Assembly: GCA_963794745.1 (NCBI GenBank)
Contig: CAWCEZ010000006.1
Coordinates: forward strand, 248,001 to 312,000
Direction of reading: 5' to 3'
DNA length: 64,000 nucleotides
Origin: Fen-671 sp963794745
Lineage (GTDB): Bacteria; Actinomycetota; Acidimicrobiia; Acidimicrobiales; Palsa-688
In this document: one piece after another, positions 1 through 8,300 of the stretch
Layout: each line of letters starts with the position of its first letter
Numbering within the stretch: the stretch's first letter is position 1
The notes under the pieces: generated by a model
Databases searched by the model: none
What the model was told of the DNA's origin: nothing
What the model saw: the letters and a program-made list of their open reading frames with translations, nothing else
Translations under genes and position numbers: made by a program

Positions 1-1
1 G

Positions 2-718
2 CGAAGGCTGTGGAAGCCCTCGGGACCAGCGGTAGCCCACGCGGTTGCTCCCTACGGCGTCTTCGGCCTCGCCTACTTCTGCCTCGTATCGCTCCCCCAG
101 CTGATAAGCGGTGGGGCCTGGCTCGGGCGCTACGGGTTCAACCCCCAGTTCTCGCTCGCCAGCGGCATGGCCCTGGTTGGCTTGCTCCCGGTCGCCGGCT
201 TCGGGGCGGTCGCAGCGGACCGCATCACCCGTCGCGTGCTGCCAGCCACGCTCGAAAGTGAGCGCATCGGGTCAGTCGGCCGGGCGCGCGCGGCGCTGCG
301 CCGTCACTGGCGGGCGCAACTGGTCTGGGCAGCCGTGGCCGCGGCGGCGGCCGCGGCAACCATCGACTTGGTGTTGCCTGCCGTCGCGCACAGTTGGTTG
401 GTTTCCCACGGCATGGCAGCGCACCCTGGGCTGCTTTATGCGTGCAGCGCGGGCTTTTTCTTCTTCTCTATCGCCACTTTCGCGTCCCAGCTGTTGTTCG
501 GGCTATCCTCTCCCGGCCATGCCGTTGCCAGCGCCCTCGCCGGCACCGCCGTGCTCCTCGCGTGCTCGGGCGCGCTCAGCTTCTCGGGGGCCACTTCGTT
601 GGCCGTCGCCGCCGCTGCCGGTTTCGCAGCTGGGAGCGCCGTTTTCGCAGTTCTCGCTGTAGCTGCAGGCGACCGGGCCTTCTCCGACGTGGACTTCACG
701 TGTTACCGGGCACTTTGA
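2..718 (+). CDS. Integral membrane protein, 5' end outside window
   Basis: The reading frame is open from the window edge to a TGA at 716-718. The visible 238 residues hold about six hydrophobic stretches rich in Ala, Leu, Val and Phe, separated by short Arg-rich loops, so this is the C-terminal part of a multi-pass inner-membrane protein. The pattern resembles polysaccharide exporters of the PelG/MATE-like type, but no motif decides this. The next gene starts inside its last codons, so the two are probably co-transcribed. The reading frame is clear; the family is unassigned. Confidence 0.6.
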   Translation, partial: RRLWKPSGPAVAHAVAPYGVFGLAYFCLVSLPQLISGGAWLGRYGFNPQFSLASGMALVGLLPVAGFGAVAADRITRRVLPATLESERIGSVGRARAALRRHWRAQLVWAAVAAAAAAATIDLVLPAVAHSWLVSHGMAAHPGLLYACSAGFFFFSIATFASQLLFGLSSPGHAVASALAGTAVLLACSGALSFSGATSLAVAAAAGFAAGSAVFAVLAVAAGDRAFSDVDFTCYRAL

Positions 719-1815
719 GCCGGCACAGGCTGTCGAGAGGTCGCCGTCAGGCCGGGCTCGGCGGGCCCGGCCTGGCGCACCCGGCAATTCTCACGCCGGG
801 GAGGGACCTGCGTCTGTTCGCGAGCGCGGCAGCAGTTGTGATGCTCGTCAGTGTCATTTACCTGACAACCTGGCCCTCGTCAGCCCCAGCGCGTCCACTG
901 CCTCCCGGTTTGTCCCGTCTGCACTCCGGGCTGCTCATTGCCGATCCCCTAGACAAGTCCCTAACTCTGGGCCAGCTTCGAGACCAGTACGCCTTGGACG
1001 GCTCAGCCGGGCCCAAGCTCGGGTGGGTATCCGAGACGCCGGCTGGCCTCGCTGTAGGCATCAAGGCCCACCATGGCTGGGCGGGTTGGTTCGCCTCAAC
1101 GGTCCACGCCGCCGGGCCAGCCGTTGCCTGGCACGCCGTTATTTCGCCGACAGCTCTCCCGCTCGGGACAAAGGGCCGCGGTCTTGCCGTTTTCGCAGTC
1201 CAGACCGCCACGACGCAAAAAAGTGGCGTCATCAATTACATAGTGGTGGCAGCTGACTCCCGCAGCGGCAGCTACCGCTGGCTCATCGGTTATGCCCACG
1301 GCCTGGTTGCCGGAGCATCGACGCAGGTGCTGTGGACATCGAACTGGCGGCCCATCCCGCCAGGTGGCACCGCTCTCCCAAGCCAGCCAGTAACCATCGT
1401 CACCGATGGGAGCCACAGCCTTTCGGTCTGGTTCGGCGCAGACGAGATATTCAACAGTGAACGGCTGGTCCTAAAGATGCCGGCTCCCTTCCAGGCGTAC
1501 CTCGAGGTACAGAGCTCCGCGCCGGCGTACCAGGCGCGGTTCCAAGACTTCTGGGTGTCAGACGATGCTGCGTTGGTTGTCCGGGGGCTGCGGGACGGCT
1601 CGCGGGTCGAGCTAACAACCGGTGCGCAAAGCGCGGGGTCGGCCCTCATCGCCAAAGCTGTGGCTGGGCCGGGCGGCACCGCGACCCTTTCCTTGCCAGT
1701 CCCCGACTTAGTCGGTACTGGCACGGTCACCGTGGTGGACGGGGGAGCCATTACGGATGTGCCGAACGTCCCCTACGCCGGTGGCGACTTACTCAGGTGG
1801 GCGCGAGCGAGCTAG
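700..1815 (+). CDS. Membrane-anchored extracytoplasmic protein, unknown function
   Basis: About 371 residues from GTG 700, which overlaps the upstream stop; GTG 838 is an alternative. One hydrophobic segment (about residues 42-62) near the N-terminus is followed by a large beta-rich, Trp- and Gly-rich region typical of a secreted or cell-surface domain. There are no Cys pairs and no enzyme motif that I recognise. The overlap with the preceding membrane protein suggests a shared surface-related role. It converges on prs, with the stop codons overlapping by 4 bases. Confidence 0.55.
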   Translation: MLPGTLSRHRLSRGRRQAGLGGPGLAHPAILTPGRDLRLFASAAAVVMLVSVIYLTTWPSSAPARPLPPGLSRLHSGLLIADPLDKSLTLGQLRDQYALDGSAGPKLGWVSETPAGLAVGIKAHHGWAGWFASTVHAAGPAVAWHAVISPTALPLGTKGRGLAVFAVQTATTQKSGVINYIVVAADSRSGSYRWLIGYAHGLVAGASTQVLWTSNWRPIPPGGTALPSQPVTIVTDGSHSLSVWFGADEIFNSERLVLKMPAPFQAYLEVQSSAPAYQARFQDFWVSDDAALVVRGLRDGSRVELTTGAQSAGSALIAKAVAGPGGTATLSLPVPDLVGTGTVTVVDGGAITDVPNVPYAGGDLLRWARAS

Positions 1816-2798
1816 TTCTGGTTTTCGCCGCCGAATATCTCCGATACCGAACCCTCTTCGAAGACCGCCCGGATGGCGTCGGCAAAGGTCTTGGACACCG
1901 AAACGCTCTCGATCTTTTCGATCTGCTTCTCCGAGGGCAAAGGCACGGTGTCCGTGACCACGACGCGCGAGATGTTGGAGTTCTTCAGCCGGTCGATAGC
2001 CGGCTCCGAAAACAGCCCGTGTGTTGCAGTCGCCCACACATCGGTAGCGCCCTTTTGGTAGAGGAGCTTGGCGGCCTCGCAAAGCGTCCCGGCCGTGTCG
2101 ATCTCATCGTCGATCAAGACGCACATGCGGCCCCGGACATCGCCCATGACATCAAGCGCCTCGACATGGCCCACCCTGTCGACGCTGCGGCGTTTGTACA
2201 CCGACGCCATGTCGACGTCGCCAGCGCTGCGGGCTGCCTTCTCGGCCGTTTTGGTGCGGCCCGTGTCGGGCGACACCATCACGAAATCGCTAGCGAGGTT
2301 TGCTCTGAGGTAGGCCGTCAGGAGCGGCACCGCGGTCAGGTGGTCAACAGGGCCATCAAAAAACCCTTGGACTTGGCCGGAGTGCAGGTCGACAGACATG
2401 ATCCGCTCCGCACCCGCAGCCATGAAGAAGTCAGCGACCATCCGCGCAGTGATCGGTTCGCGGCTCCTTGACTTGCGGTCCTGGCGGGCATACCCGTAAC
2501 GGGGGCAAACCGCCGTGATCCGCTTGGCGGAGGCCCGCTTAGCGGCGTCGATCATGACCCACTGCTCCATCAGCAGGTCGTTCACCGAACGGTCGTTACC
2601 CGAATAATGGGTCTGAAGGATGAACACGTCCGCGCCCCGCACGGACTCGCCGAAGCGGGCACGGATCTCCCCGTTGGGGAAGTCGACCAGCTCGCAGGGC
2701 CCGACCTCGATGCCTAGGTGCCCCGCAATGTCCGAAGCCAGCTCCGGGTGCGATCGCCCCGAGTACAAGCGAAGCCTATGCTTCGAGACCAGTTCCAC
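1812..2798 (-). CDS. prs: Ribose-phosphate pyrophosphokinase
   Basis: 328 residues. Makes PRPP from ribose-5-phosphate and ATP, the precursor of nucleotides, His and Trp. Class I features are present: the FPNGEIRARF segment near the N-terminus, RYGYARQDRKSRSREPI in the ATP/catalytic loop, DLHSGQ, and the PRPP-binding loop DDEIDTAGTL. GTG 2798 is chosen because a clear GGAGG (plus-strand cctcc at 2805-2809) sits 6 bases upstream, and because a longer reading would run into the end of glmU. The glmU-prs order is the usual actinobacterial one; the glmU tail overlaps the prs start, so the two are probably translated from one mRNA. Confidence 0.95.
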   Translation of the reverse strand: MELVSKHRLRLYSGRSHPELASDIAGHLGIEVGPCELVDFPNGEIRARFGESVRGADVFILQTHYSGNDRSVNDLLMEQWVMIDAAKRASAKRITAVCPRYGYARQDRKSRSREPITARMVADFFMAAGAERIMSVDLHSGQVQGFFDGPVDHLTAVPLLTAYLRANLASDFVMVSPDTGRTKTAEKAARSAGDVDMASVYKRRSVDRVGHVEALDVMGDVRGRMCVLIDDEIDTAGTLCEAAKLLYQKGATDVWATATHGLFSEPAIDRLKNSNISRVVVTDTVPLPSEKQIEKIESVSVSKTFADAIRAVFEEGSVSEIFGGENQN

Positions 2799-2990
2799 CT
2801 GGGACCTCCCCGTCCACACTGTACGCGCCGGGCGTCGGCCGTATGACCGAGCCTGGCGCAACTACGGTCCCGGGCGCCAACCAGGTCCACGGGCCCACAC
2901 TGGCGTCCTCGCCGATCGCTACCTGCTCGGCCGAAGTCGCCCTTACCTGTGCCCTCGCTCCAACAATGCAGTCCACCAAATGCGTCCCGG
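2776..2990 (-). pseudogene. glmU: C-terminal continuation of glmU in the shifted frame, short
   Basis: Directly after the frame loss the alternative frame reads THLVDCIVGARAQVR and then IGEDASVGPWTWLAPGT, which are standard GlmU beta-helix coils. It then ends within about 25 residues at a TAG inside the prs start region. Even if the frameshift is repaired, the catalytic acetyltransferase part (the HLTYVGDA-, NYDG- and GSD-type motifs of full-length GlmU of about 450-490 residues) is absent. The repaired protein would be about 392 residues. The sequence shows both the frameshift and the missing module; whether the shortened form is functional is inference. Confidence 0.7.
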
Positions 2991-3953
2991 CCCGATCTCG
3001 GCGCCGGCGGCCACCTTCGTGTTCCCCTGAAGGATGGTCCCGGGGAAAAGTGTCACGTCTTCTGCCAGTTCGACCGTCGAGTCGAGGTAGGTGTGCTGTG
3101 GGTCGACCATCGTGACACCCATCCTCATCCACTGCGCGTTGATCCGGCCGCGGAGCACCCCCTCGGCGGCAGCCAACTGCGACCGGTCGTTGACGCCGTT
3201 GGCCTCCGCGGGGTCCGGCGAAACCATCGACAGGACCGGGTAGCCGGCGTCGTGCAACACGCCAATGACGTCGGTCAGGTAGTACTCGCCCTGCACGTTG
3301 TCGGGACTGAGCCGGCGTAACGCAGGGGCCAGCAAGGAGCGGCGGAACACGTAGATGGAAGTGCCCACCTCGCTGATAGCCCGCTCTTCGGGGGTAGCGT
3401 CCGCTTCCTCGACGATCCCCGCTACACGGCCGTCCCGGGAGCGCACGACTCGGCCATAGCCGGTCGGGTCCTCGAGGCGGGCGGTGAACAAGGTGGCTGC
3501 CGCGGACGCACCTCGGTGCGCCTCCAGGAGCGCGCTAAGCGTGGACTGCCGCAACAGCGGCGTATCGCCGGGCAGGACCACAAGGTCGTCAAGCTCACCG
3601 TCGTCGTCGCTGAAAGCGGTCAGCGCTACCGAAACGGCGTCGCCTGTGCCTCGCTGGACGGGCTGCTCGACCACCTCCAGCGGTACGCCGGGAGATCTGG
3701 CTTCTGCCAGGGCCTTTGTCATCCTTGTCGCACCGTGCCCGACCACTACAACGACACGGGAGAGCTCCAGGCCGGATAGTGCGTCCAGCACCCACAGGAC
3801 CATTGGCTTGCCGCAGAGCCGGTGCAACGGTTTGGGCCGCGCACTGCGCATACGGGTCCCCTCGCCTGCAGCCAGCACCACCGCAGCGGCTCTTGGCTGC
3901 TCACGCGACCTCTGCGGATGTGGCCGCCCCACTTCTGGGTCGTAGTAGCTCAC
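2943..3953 (-). CDS. glmU: UDP-GlcNAc pyrophosphorylase (GlmU), N-terminal frame before a frameshift
   Basis: Makes UDP-GlcNAc from GlcNAc-1-phosphate and UTP for peptidoglycan. The uridyltransferase domain is intact: VVLAAGEGTRMRSARPKPLH near the start, LPGDTPLL, and NVQGEYYLTDV. A left-handed beta-helix begins after about residue 245. Near plus-strand 2984-2994 the frame is lost by one base; the next frame continues the homology (separate entry). GTG 3953 is chosen because an AGAGG lies just upstream; GTG 4013 is possible but lacks a ribosome site. tRNA-Gln lies divergently just upstream, as in other actinobacteria. The break may be a sequencing error. Confidence 0.85.
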   Translation of the reverse strand: MSYYDPEVGRPHPQRSREQPRAAAVVLAAGEGTRMRSARPKPLHRLCGKPMVLWVLDALSGLELSRVVVVVGHGATRMTKALAEARSPGVPLEVVEQPVQRGTGDAVSVALTAFSDDDGELDDLVVLPGDTPLLRQSTLSALLEAHRGASAAATLFTARLEDPTGYGRVVRSRDGRVAGIVEEADATPEERAISEVGTSIYVFRRSLLAPALRRLSPDNVQGEYYLTDVIGVLHDAGYPVLSMVSPDPAEANGVNDRSQLAAAEGVLRGRINAQWMRMGVTMVDPQHTYLDSTVELAEDVTLFPGTILQGNTKVAAGAEIGPGRIWWTALLERGHR

Positions 3954-4056
3954 ACCCCTCTTTCTAGTCGTCTTTCTTGTCGGACTCTTGGGCGAGGTAT
4001 CGTTGAGCCGCACACGCCCACTGCACGGTTGACCGCTTGGCCAGCCGTTATGTCGT

Positions 4057-4133
4057 TCCGGGGTAGTTCAATTGGTAGAACGCCGGACTTTGGATCCGGA
4101 TGCTTGGAGGTTCGAGCCCTCCCCCCGGAGCCA
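4057..4133 (+). tRNA. tRNA-Gln (anticodon TTG), CCA encoded
   Basis: A cloverleaf can be folded. The acceptor TCCGGGG (4057-4063) pairs with CCCCGGA (4123-4129), followed by discriminator G and an encoded CCA (4131-4133). The anticodon stem CCGGA/TCCGG encloses the loop CTTTGGA, giving anticodon TTG. The T arm is GGAGG-TTCGAGC-CCTCC. It lies divergently from glmU, a placement seen in other actinobacteria, and borders the accessory region to its right. Confidence 0.97.
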
Positions 4134-4357
4134 GTAGGGGCAGCTAGCAGGGTGCGGGATCCAGGCCGGAGGCGCCCAAAAGACTCGATGTAGGTTTGCG
4201 GCGACGTGGGAGCACGTGTGTCCAACGAGCTTTGACAACTGCACCGAGCACGAAGCCCAAGTCATTGAGTAATTCCGTAAGCTCCGCGCTGTTGGCCCGG
4301 CGGGCTCGCTCCGTGGTTGCGTCCGCATGGGCCTGGATCGCCTTCCCCAGCTCCTTC

Positions 4358-4645
4358 GTGGGCGCGACGAGAGCTCTCGGCACCCGCACCCGCGGCAGTG
4401 ACACTGCGAGCAAGCTGCGCGCACTCTTTCTGAGACTGGAGATAGACAGCGCCAGCGAACGGAGCCAGGAGCTGCTCAGGCGAGAGCTACTCCGGACCGG
4501 ACGGCTCCCGGCAGGTCTCCGCAGCGCCTGCTTCGACGCTGTCTCAAACGCGGAGGGGCGCTGGGCAGACGACCTAGACATCCTGGGCGATGCCCTGGAG
4601 CGCGCCCTGGCTAACCGCCGCGACCTTCACGGCCGCGGGCTATGA
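4358..4645 (+). CDS. Small unassigned protein of the accessory region
   Basis: From GTG 4358, 95 residues; the frame is open further upstream but poor in protein-like character. The C-terminal two thirds are helical and charged (many Leu, Arg and Glu). Its TGA overlaps the ATG of the next gene (ATGA at 4642-4645), which argues that this strand, and not the antisense frame, is the coding one. No family recognised. Confidence 0.4.
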   Translation: MGATRALGTRTRGSDTASKLRALFLRLEIDSASERSQELLRRELLRTGRLPAGLRSACFDAVSNAEGRWADDLDILGDALERALANRRDLHGRGL

Positions 4646-5245
4646 AAGGAGCAGAAAAGACCGTGGCTTACGACGAGATAAACGACCGAATCCTCGCGGC
4701 CTGGGCCGACCGCAAGGACGCGTTCCTCAGCCGGGGGTTGCTCATAACCGAACAGGTGGCGCCCTATCGACCGTTGCCCCCCTTCGTCCCCCCGAAGGTT
4801 GTCGCGACCATGCGGGCGCTCTTCCGCGCAGCAGCGAGCCGGACCCCGACCCGCTCGCCGCGTGGTCTCCCCGGACCGCCAGGCGCTCGACGCCACCCTC
4901 AGCCATGCCCGCTACCGCTTCGCGAAGGGGCCGGACGCGCAGCCCGGCGACCGACGGATGGACGTCGCCCGGCCCGACATCGTCGTCGCGAGCCTCACCC
5001 CGTGCCGAGGTGACACGAGCCCGGTGAACTTCGACCCCGCGAACGGCGAGCTTGCGCCTGAGTTTTACGAGGCGCCGCGCCTCCGCCCTCACTGGCTTAC
5101 CCTCTCGCCGGGGTGCGATTGGCCCGACGGCGGACGCTCGCCCGTTTTCCCCGTCGAGGAGGCCCTCGAAGTCCTGAGCCTCGTCAGGTGGGCGCCGAGA
5201 CGGCCGGTCGTCTTCGCGACGCCGAGCGGGCCGGAGCCGGAGTAG
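4642..5245 (+). pseudogene. Unassigned protein, frameshifted
   Basis: Starts at ATG 4642 in a start-stop overlap with the preceding gene. The first about 65 residues read well in one frame (AYDEINDRILAAWADRKDAF, then a Pro-rich stretch). From about 4850 the protein-like reading moves to another frame (SPDRQALDATLSHARYRFAK, later EEALEVLSLVRWAPRRPVV) and ends at TAG 5243-5245. Joined, this would be about 200 residues. No family recognised. Either a decayed gene or a sequencing indel. Confidence 0.4.
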
Positions 5246-5433
5246 TGGCCAAGCCGGGGGACCGCCCACCCGCGGAGGTCGTCGACCTGCGACCCAAAAA
5301 GTCCCCGATCGTAGGGCAGGTGATCGCGACTGTTCACGACCTCCGACCCGGACGCGGAGCTATCCGGTGGCCCCTCGCCCGACGACGAGCCGCCCGCTGC
5401 GGCGTAGGTCGAGATTTGCGGCAATCTGACGTT

Positions 5434-5808
5434 ATGTGGGTCCTCGATCCGGCTAACAGTCCCGAGTTGATCAACCAGCTCCGGGCGCAGACACGGAGCG
5501 AGGACTTCGAAGTCGCTTGGGTCGGTGAAGGCTGGCGCCCTCTGGTCGAGGAGTGTCACCGGCAGTTGGAGCGTGAGTTCCCGGAGTACGTCCTTTGGGC
5601 GATCAAGCAGAAGGAGGGCGTCCTGGTCTTTCAAGCGTTCCCGCGGGATGTGGAAGGAGAAGGAGCTTCAGTGGACGGACGAAGAGGTGCTCCGCCTCGG
5701 CGCGATCACGGACCGCGCTCAGATCGGATCAGAGACCATCTGCGAGTGGTGCGGTTCGCCAGGCGCTCTCCGAGATGGGGTTGTAGCGGTTTCACGGACA
5801 TCCACCAT
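5434..5808 (+). pseudogene. Hypothetical protein with CxxC motif, frameshifted and truncated by an IS3 element
   Basis: The first part (from ATG 5434, MWVLDPANSPELINQLRAQT) and the second part (from about 5650, TDEEVLRLGAITDRAQ then ETICEWCGSPGALRDG) are in different frames. Together they match the layout of a common small hypothetical family: an amphipathic N-terminal half, a beta-strand segment, and a C-terminal TCE-x-CG-x-PG-type zinc-finger-like tail. The tail is cut where the IS3-family left end begins (about 5808-5810). Function unknown. Confidence 0.5.
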
Positions 5809-5840
5809 GTGCCCGGTAAGGGCAGAAAGGATGTCCCAGT

Positions 5841-6137
5841 ATGGAGACGATGGAGAGGAAGAGGCCTCGCCCGCGTCGTGCCTTCACTGACGAGTTCAAA
5901 GCCGACATCGTCGAGCGTTGCCTGAAGGGCGACCGCTCGGTGGGCCAGGTGGCCCAGGACTTCGACCTGACCGTGAGCAGCGGTGCGAGGCTGGGTCAAG
6001 CAGGCTGAGATCGACGCCGGCACACGCAGCGACGGCCTCACGACCGACGAGAAAGAAGAGCTGTCCAAGCTGCGCCGGGAGAACCGCCGGTTGCGCGAAG
6101 ATGTGGAAATACTAAAGAGGGCAACGGCTTTTTTCGC
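5841..6137 (+). pseudogene. IS3-family transposase OrfA (helix-turn-helix), frameshifted
   Basis: Starts at ATG 5841. The N-terminus RRAFTDEFKADIVERCLKGD and SVGQVAQDFDLT form the HTH_Tnp_1 DNA-binding helices. The frame is lost near 5980, then resumes as RGWVKQAEIDAGTRSDGL and the leucine-zipper-like LRRENRRLREDVEILKRATA. The reading ends where the IS110 element enters, just after ATAFFA. In intact IS3 elements this protein is followed, usually by a -1 frameshift, by OrfB. Confidence 0.8.
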
Positions 6138-6159
6138 ATTTATGCAAGGATCAACCACC

Positions 6160-6342
6160 GGGGCCGTTGGTTGCGCAACCATAGGCCCGAATGCCTGGTG
6201 AGGTTGGCTCATTTTTTCGCTGCCCAGCCGTTGGCTGTGGCTTGTCCTTGAGTGGCCGCCTCACCAGGCTCGCGCCGGGCCGACTGAGGTGGCTTGATAG
6301 GAGCCTGGTCAACACCTCGATAAAGGCTTGCCCGTCGGCCGG
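6160..6342 (+). ncRNA. Candidate bridge RNA (target- and donor-binding loops) of the IS110 element
   Basis: The noncoding end folds into three elements. (1) A 5' stem-loop: GGGCC 6161-6165 with GGCCC 6184-6188. (2) A target loop: an 11-bp perfect stem, 6193-6203 with 6259-6269, enclosing an apical hairpin CAGCC-GTT-GGCTG (6225-6237); between them lie TTTTTTCGC (6212-6220), identical to the left target flank, and TCCTTGA (6245-6251), complementary to core T plus the right flank. (3) A donor loop: GGCCGAC 6278-6284 with GTCGGCC 6334-6340 and GAGGTG 6286-6291 with CACCTC 6313-6318. It holds ATAGGAGC (6297-6304), identical to the right end at 7436-7443, and ATAAA (6320-6324), complementary to the left end TTTAT. 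This order and polarity match the bridge RNA known for IS621. The fold and matches are seen; transcription is inferred. Confidence 0.75.
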
Positions 6343-6383
6343 TCCGTCGCACCCCTGGACTGACAACCAAGGAGGCAATAACC

Positions 6384-7434
6384 ATGGTGACTCTTGGGAC
6401 CGACGCGCACAAGCGCACTTACACCTTTGTCGCAGTTGACGAGCTCGGCCGAAAACTAGCGGAAAAGACTATGGCCACGACTGCCGATGGCAACCTAGAG
6501 GCTCTGGCCTGGGCGTCTCGCTGGCCGGAGCGGCGATGGGCCCTCGAAGACTGCCGGCACCTGACCCGCCGGCTCGAGTCCGACCTGCTGGCGGCGGGTG
6601 AAGCCGTCGTCCGGGTACCCACCCGGCTCATGGCCGCCGAGCGTCGGGCCGGGCGCGAAGCGCGGCAAGTCAGACCCCATAGATGCCCTGGCAGTGGCCC
6701 GCGCGGCCCTGCGCGAACCGGGCCTGCCGGTCGCCCAGCTCGACGGTGAGGCCCGCAAGCTGCGCTTGCTCGTCGACCATCGAGATGACCTGGTGGCCGA
6801 AAGGACACGCATACAGTCGCGCTTGCGCTGGCACCTGCACGAGCTGTTCCCCGAGTGGGTCATCCCACCCAAAGCCCTGCGGCGCTATCACATCCTCGAC
6901 GAGGTCCAGCACCGCTTAGAGGGGTCCGAGGGCGTCGTGGCCAGCATCGCCCGGGAGTTGGTGGCACGTAGCCGAGAGCTGACCATCAGGGCGAACGAAC
7001 TGGAAAAAGATATAACTGCGCTCGTAAAACGGCTCGCCCCGAGCCTGGTGGCCATGCCCGGGTGCGGGGCGCTGTCGGCGGCCAAAGTCGTAGGGGAGAC
7101 GGCCGGCGCTTCGAGGTTCTCCTCCAGGGCCGCCTTTGCCCGTTGGAACGGGACGGCCCCGGTCCCTGTGTGGAGCGCCAGTGAGCAGTTGCGTCTCAAC
7201 CGTGGCGGCAACCGCCAAGTGAACGCCGCCCTTCACCGCATCGCCATCACCCAGTGGCGCGGTGTAGGCGGAATTGGCCGTGTCTACGTTGCTAAACGCA
7301 TGGCTGGAGGTAATAACAAAACCGAGGCTCTACGCCTCTTACGCCGTCGCCTCTCAGATGAAGTCTTCCGCCGGCTGCGTGCTGACGAGGCCTCCAGTGG
7401 TGCTCTTAGAAAGGGATTTGCCCGGGCGGCTTGA
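6384..7434 (+). pseudogene. IS110-family DEDD recombinase, frameshifted
   Basis: ATG 6384 follows an AAGGAGG ribosome site. The RuvC-like N-terminal part shows the first Asp in LGTDAHKRTY and the Glu in RWALEDCRHL. The frame shifts near 6655-6665 and continues with GKSDPIDALAVARAAL, which carries the last two Asp of DEDD. The C-terminal Tnp domain follows: MPGCGALSAAKVVGE, then RWNGTAPVPVWSAS with the expected Ser region, and NRGGNRQVNAALHRIA. Joined length about 350 residues, normal for the family. One base separates it from an intact enzyme; either decay or a sequencing error. Confidence 0.85.
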
Positions 7435-7457
7435 CATAGGAGCATCAAGGAGACCCG

Positions 7458-8253
7458 ATGAAGGCCCGTGCCTTCCTCGAGGCGGAAAAGCCGGGGCAGC
7501 GACGGGTCAAGCGCACCTGTGAGCTGCTCGAGGTCTCCAAAGCCGCCTACTACCAGTCCCTCAAGGCCGAGCCGAGCAACCGAGCACGCAGCGACGCCGA
7601 GCTGTCCAAGGTGATCGCCCAGGTCCACCAGGTCTCCGACGGGACCTATGGCTCGCCCCGGGTGCAGGCCGAGCTGGCACAACGCGGCGTCGCCTGCGGC
7701 GCGCAGACGCGTCGCCCGGCTGATGCGCCTGGCCGGCCTGGAGGGCCGCTGCAAGCGCCGTTGGCGCACCACCACTGTCCAAAGTGCGGACGAGCAAAGG
7801 GCGCTCGACCTCATCAAACGCCATTTCGGCCCATCCGCCGAGATGGACACCCGCTACGTCGGCGACATCACCTACGTCTGGACGTGGTCCGGCTTCGCCT
7901 ACATGGCGACGGTCATCGACCTGGCCAGCAGACGGGTGGTTGGCTGGGCCGTGGCCGACCACATGCGCACCAAGCTCGTCGAAGACGCCCTGCACATGGC
8001 CTTCGCCCGGCGTCGACCAGCTAGCGGAGTAATTTTTCATTCGGACCGTGGAAGTCAATACACGAGCAAGAACTTCGCTGCTCTGGCCAGGGCAAATGGC
8101 GTCAGGTTGTCTCTCGGGTCCACCGGGTGCGCCTACGACAATGCCGTCGCCGAATCGTTCTTTGCCACCATCAAACGAGAGCTCATCTCGACCAGAGCAT
8201 GGCGCAGCGTCACCGAGCTCCGCCGGGCCGTGTTCAACTACGTCGAGGGCTGG
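7458..8253 (+). pseudogene. IS3-family transposase OrfB, 5' part (frameshifted, interrupted)
   Basis: ATG 7458 has an AAGGAG upstream. The N-terminus is ARAFLEAEKPGQRRVKRTCE with an HTH region (LLEVSKAAYYQSL) and YGSPRVQAELAQRGV. A frame change near 7700 leads into RRVARLMRLAGLEGR and the integrase core with the DDE triad: first Asp in MDTRYVGDITYVWT, second in HSDRGSQYTS, Glu in NAVAESFFATIKRE. The reading breaks off at FNYVEGW (8253), where the tandem-recombinase element enters; the missing end is at 11210-11305. Confidence 0.85.
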
Positions 8254-8259
8254 TCAGGA

Positions 8260-8273
8260 TATGTGGGTGATCC
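8260..8273 (+). repeat. Left terminal inverted repeat of the two-recombinase element
   Basis: TATGTGGGTGATCC pairs, as an inverted repeat with one mismatch, with 11194-11207. It lies 6 bases inside the point where the IS3 orfB frame is interrupted. Likely recombinase-binding end. Confidence 0.65.
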
Positions 8274-8300
8274 ACCAGCTGCTCCTGGAAGGCTGCAACG

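Larger units (their letters stand above)
6140..7445 (+). mobile_element. IS110-family insertion sequence inside the IS3 orfA/orfB junction
   Basis: About 1.3 kb. A long 5' noncoding end (6140-6383), a DEDD recombinase gene (6384-7434) and a very short 3' end (7435-7445) are the layout of the IS110 group. The flanks restore the IS3 sequence: TTTTTTCGC (6129-6137) and CAAGGA (7446-7451). An AT occurs at both ends (6138-6139 and 7444-7445) and is the likely shared core dinucleotide. There are no inverted repeats or target duplication, as is typical of the family. Confidence 0.85.

Noticed and set aside
4057..4133. tRNA-Gln as attachment site of an integrated element
   Set aside because: I found no second copy of the tRNA 3' end in the window and no integrase next to it.
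4144..4581. Long minus-strand frame opposite the gene at 4358-4645
   Set aside because: Its first half is Ser/Arg-rich antisense reading, and the plus strand has a start-stop overlap (ATGA at 4642) with the next gene. Part of it could still be real, but not enough supports it.
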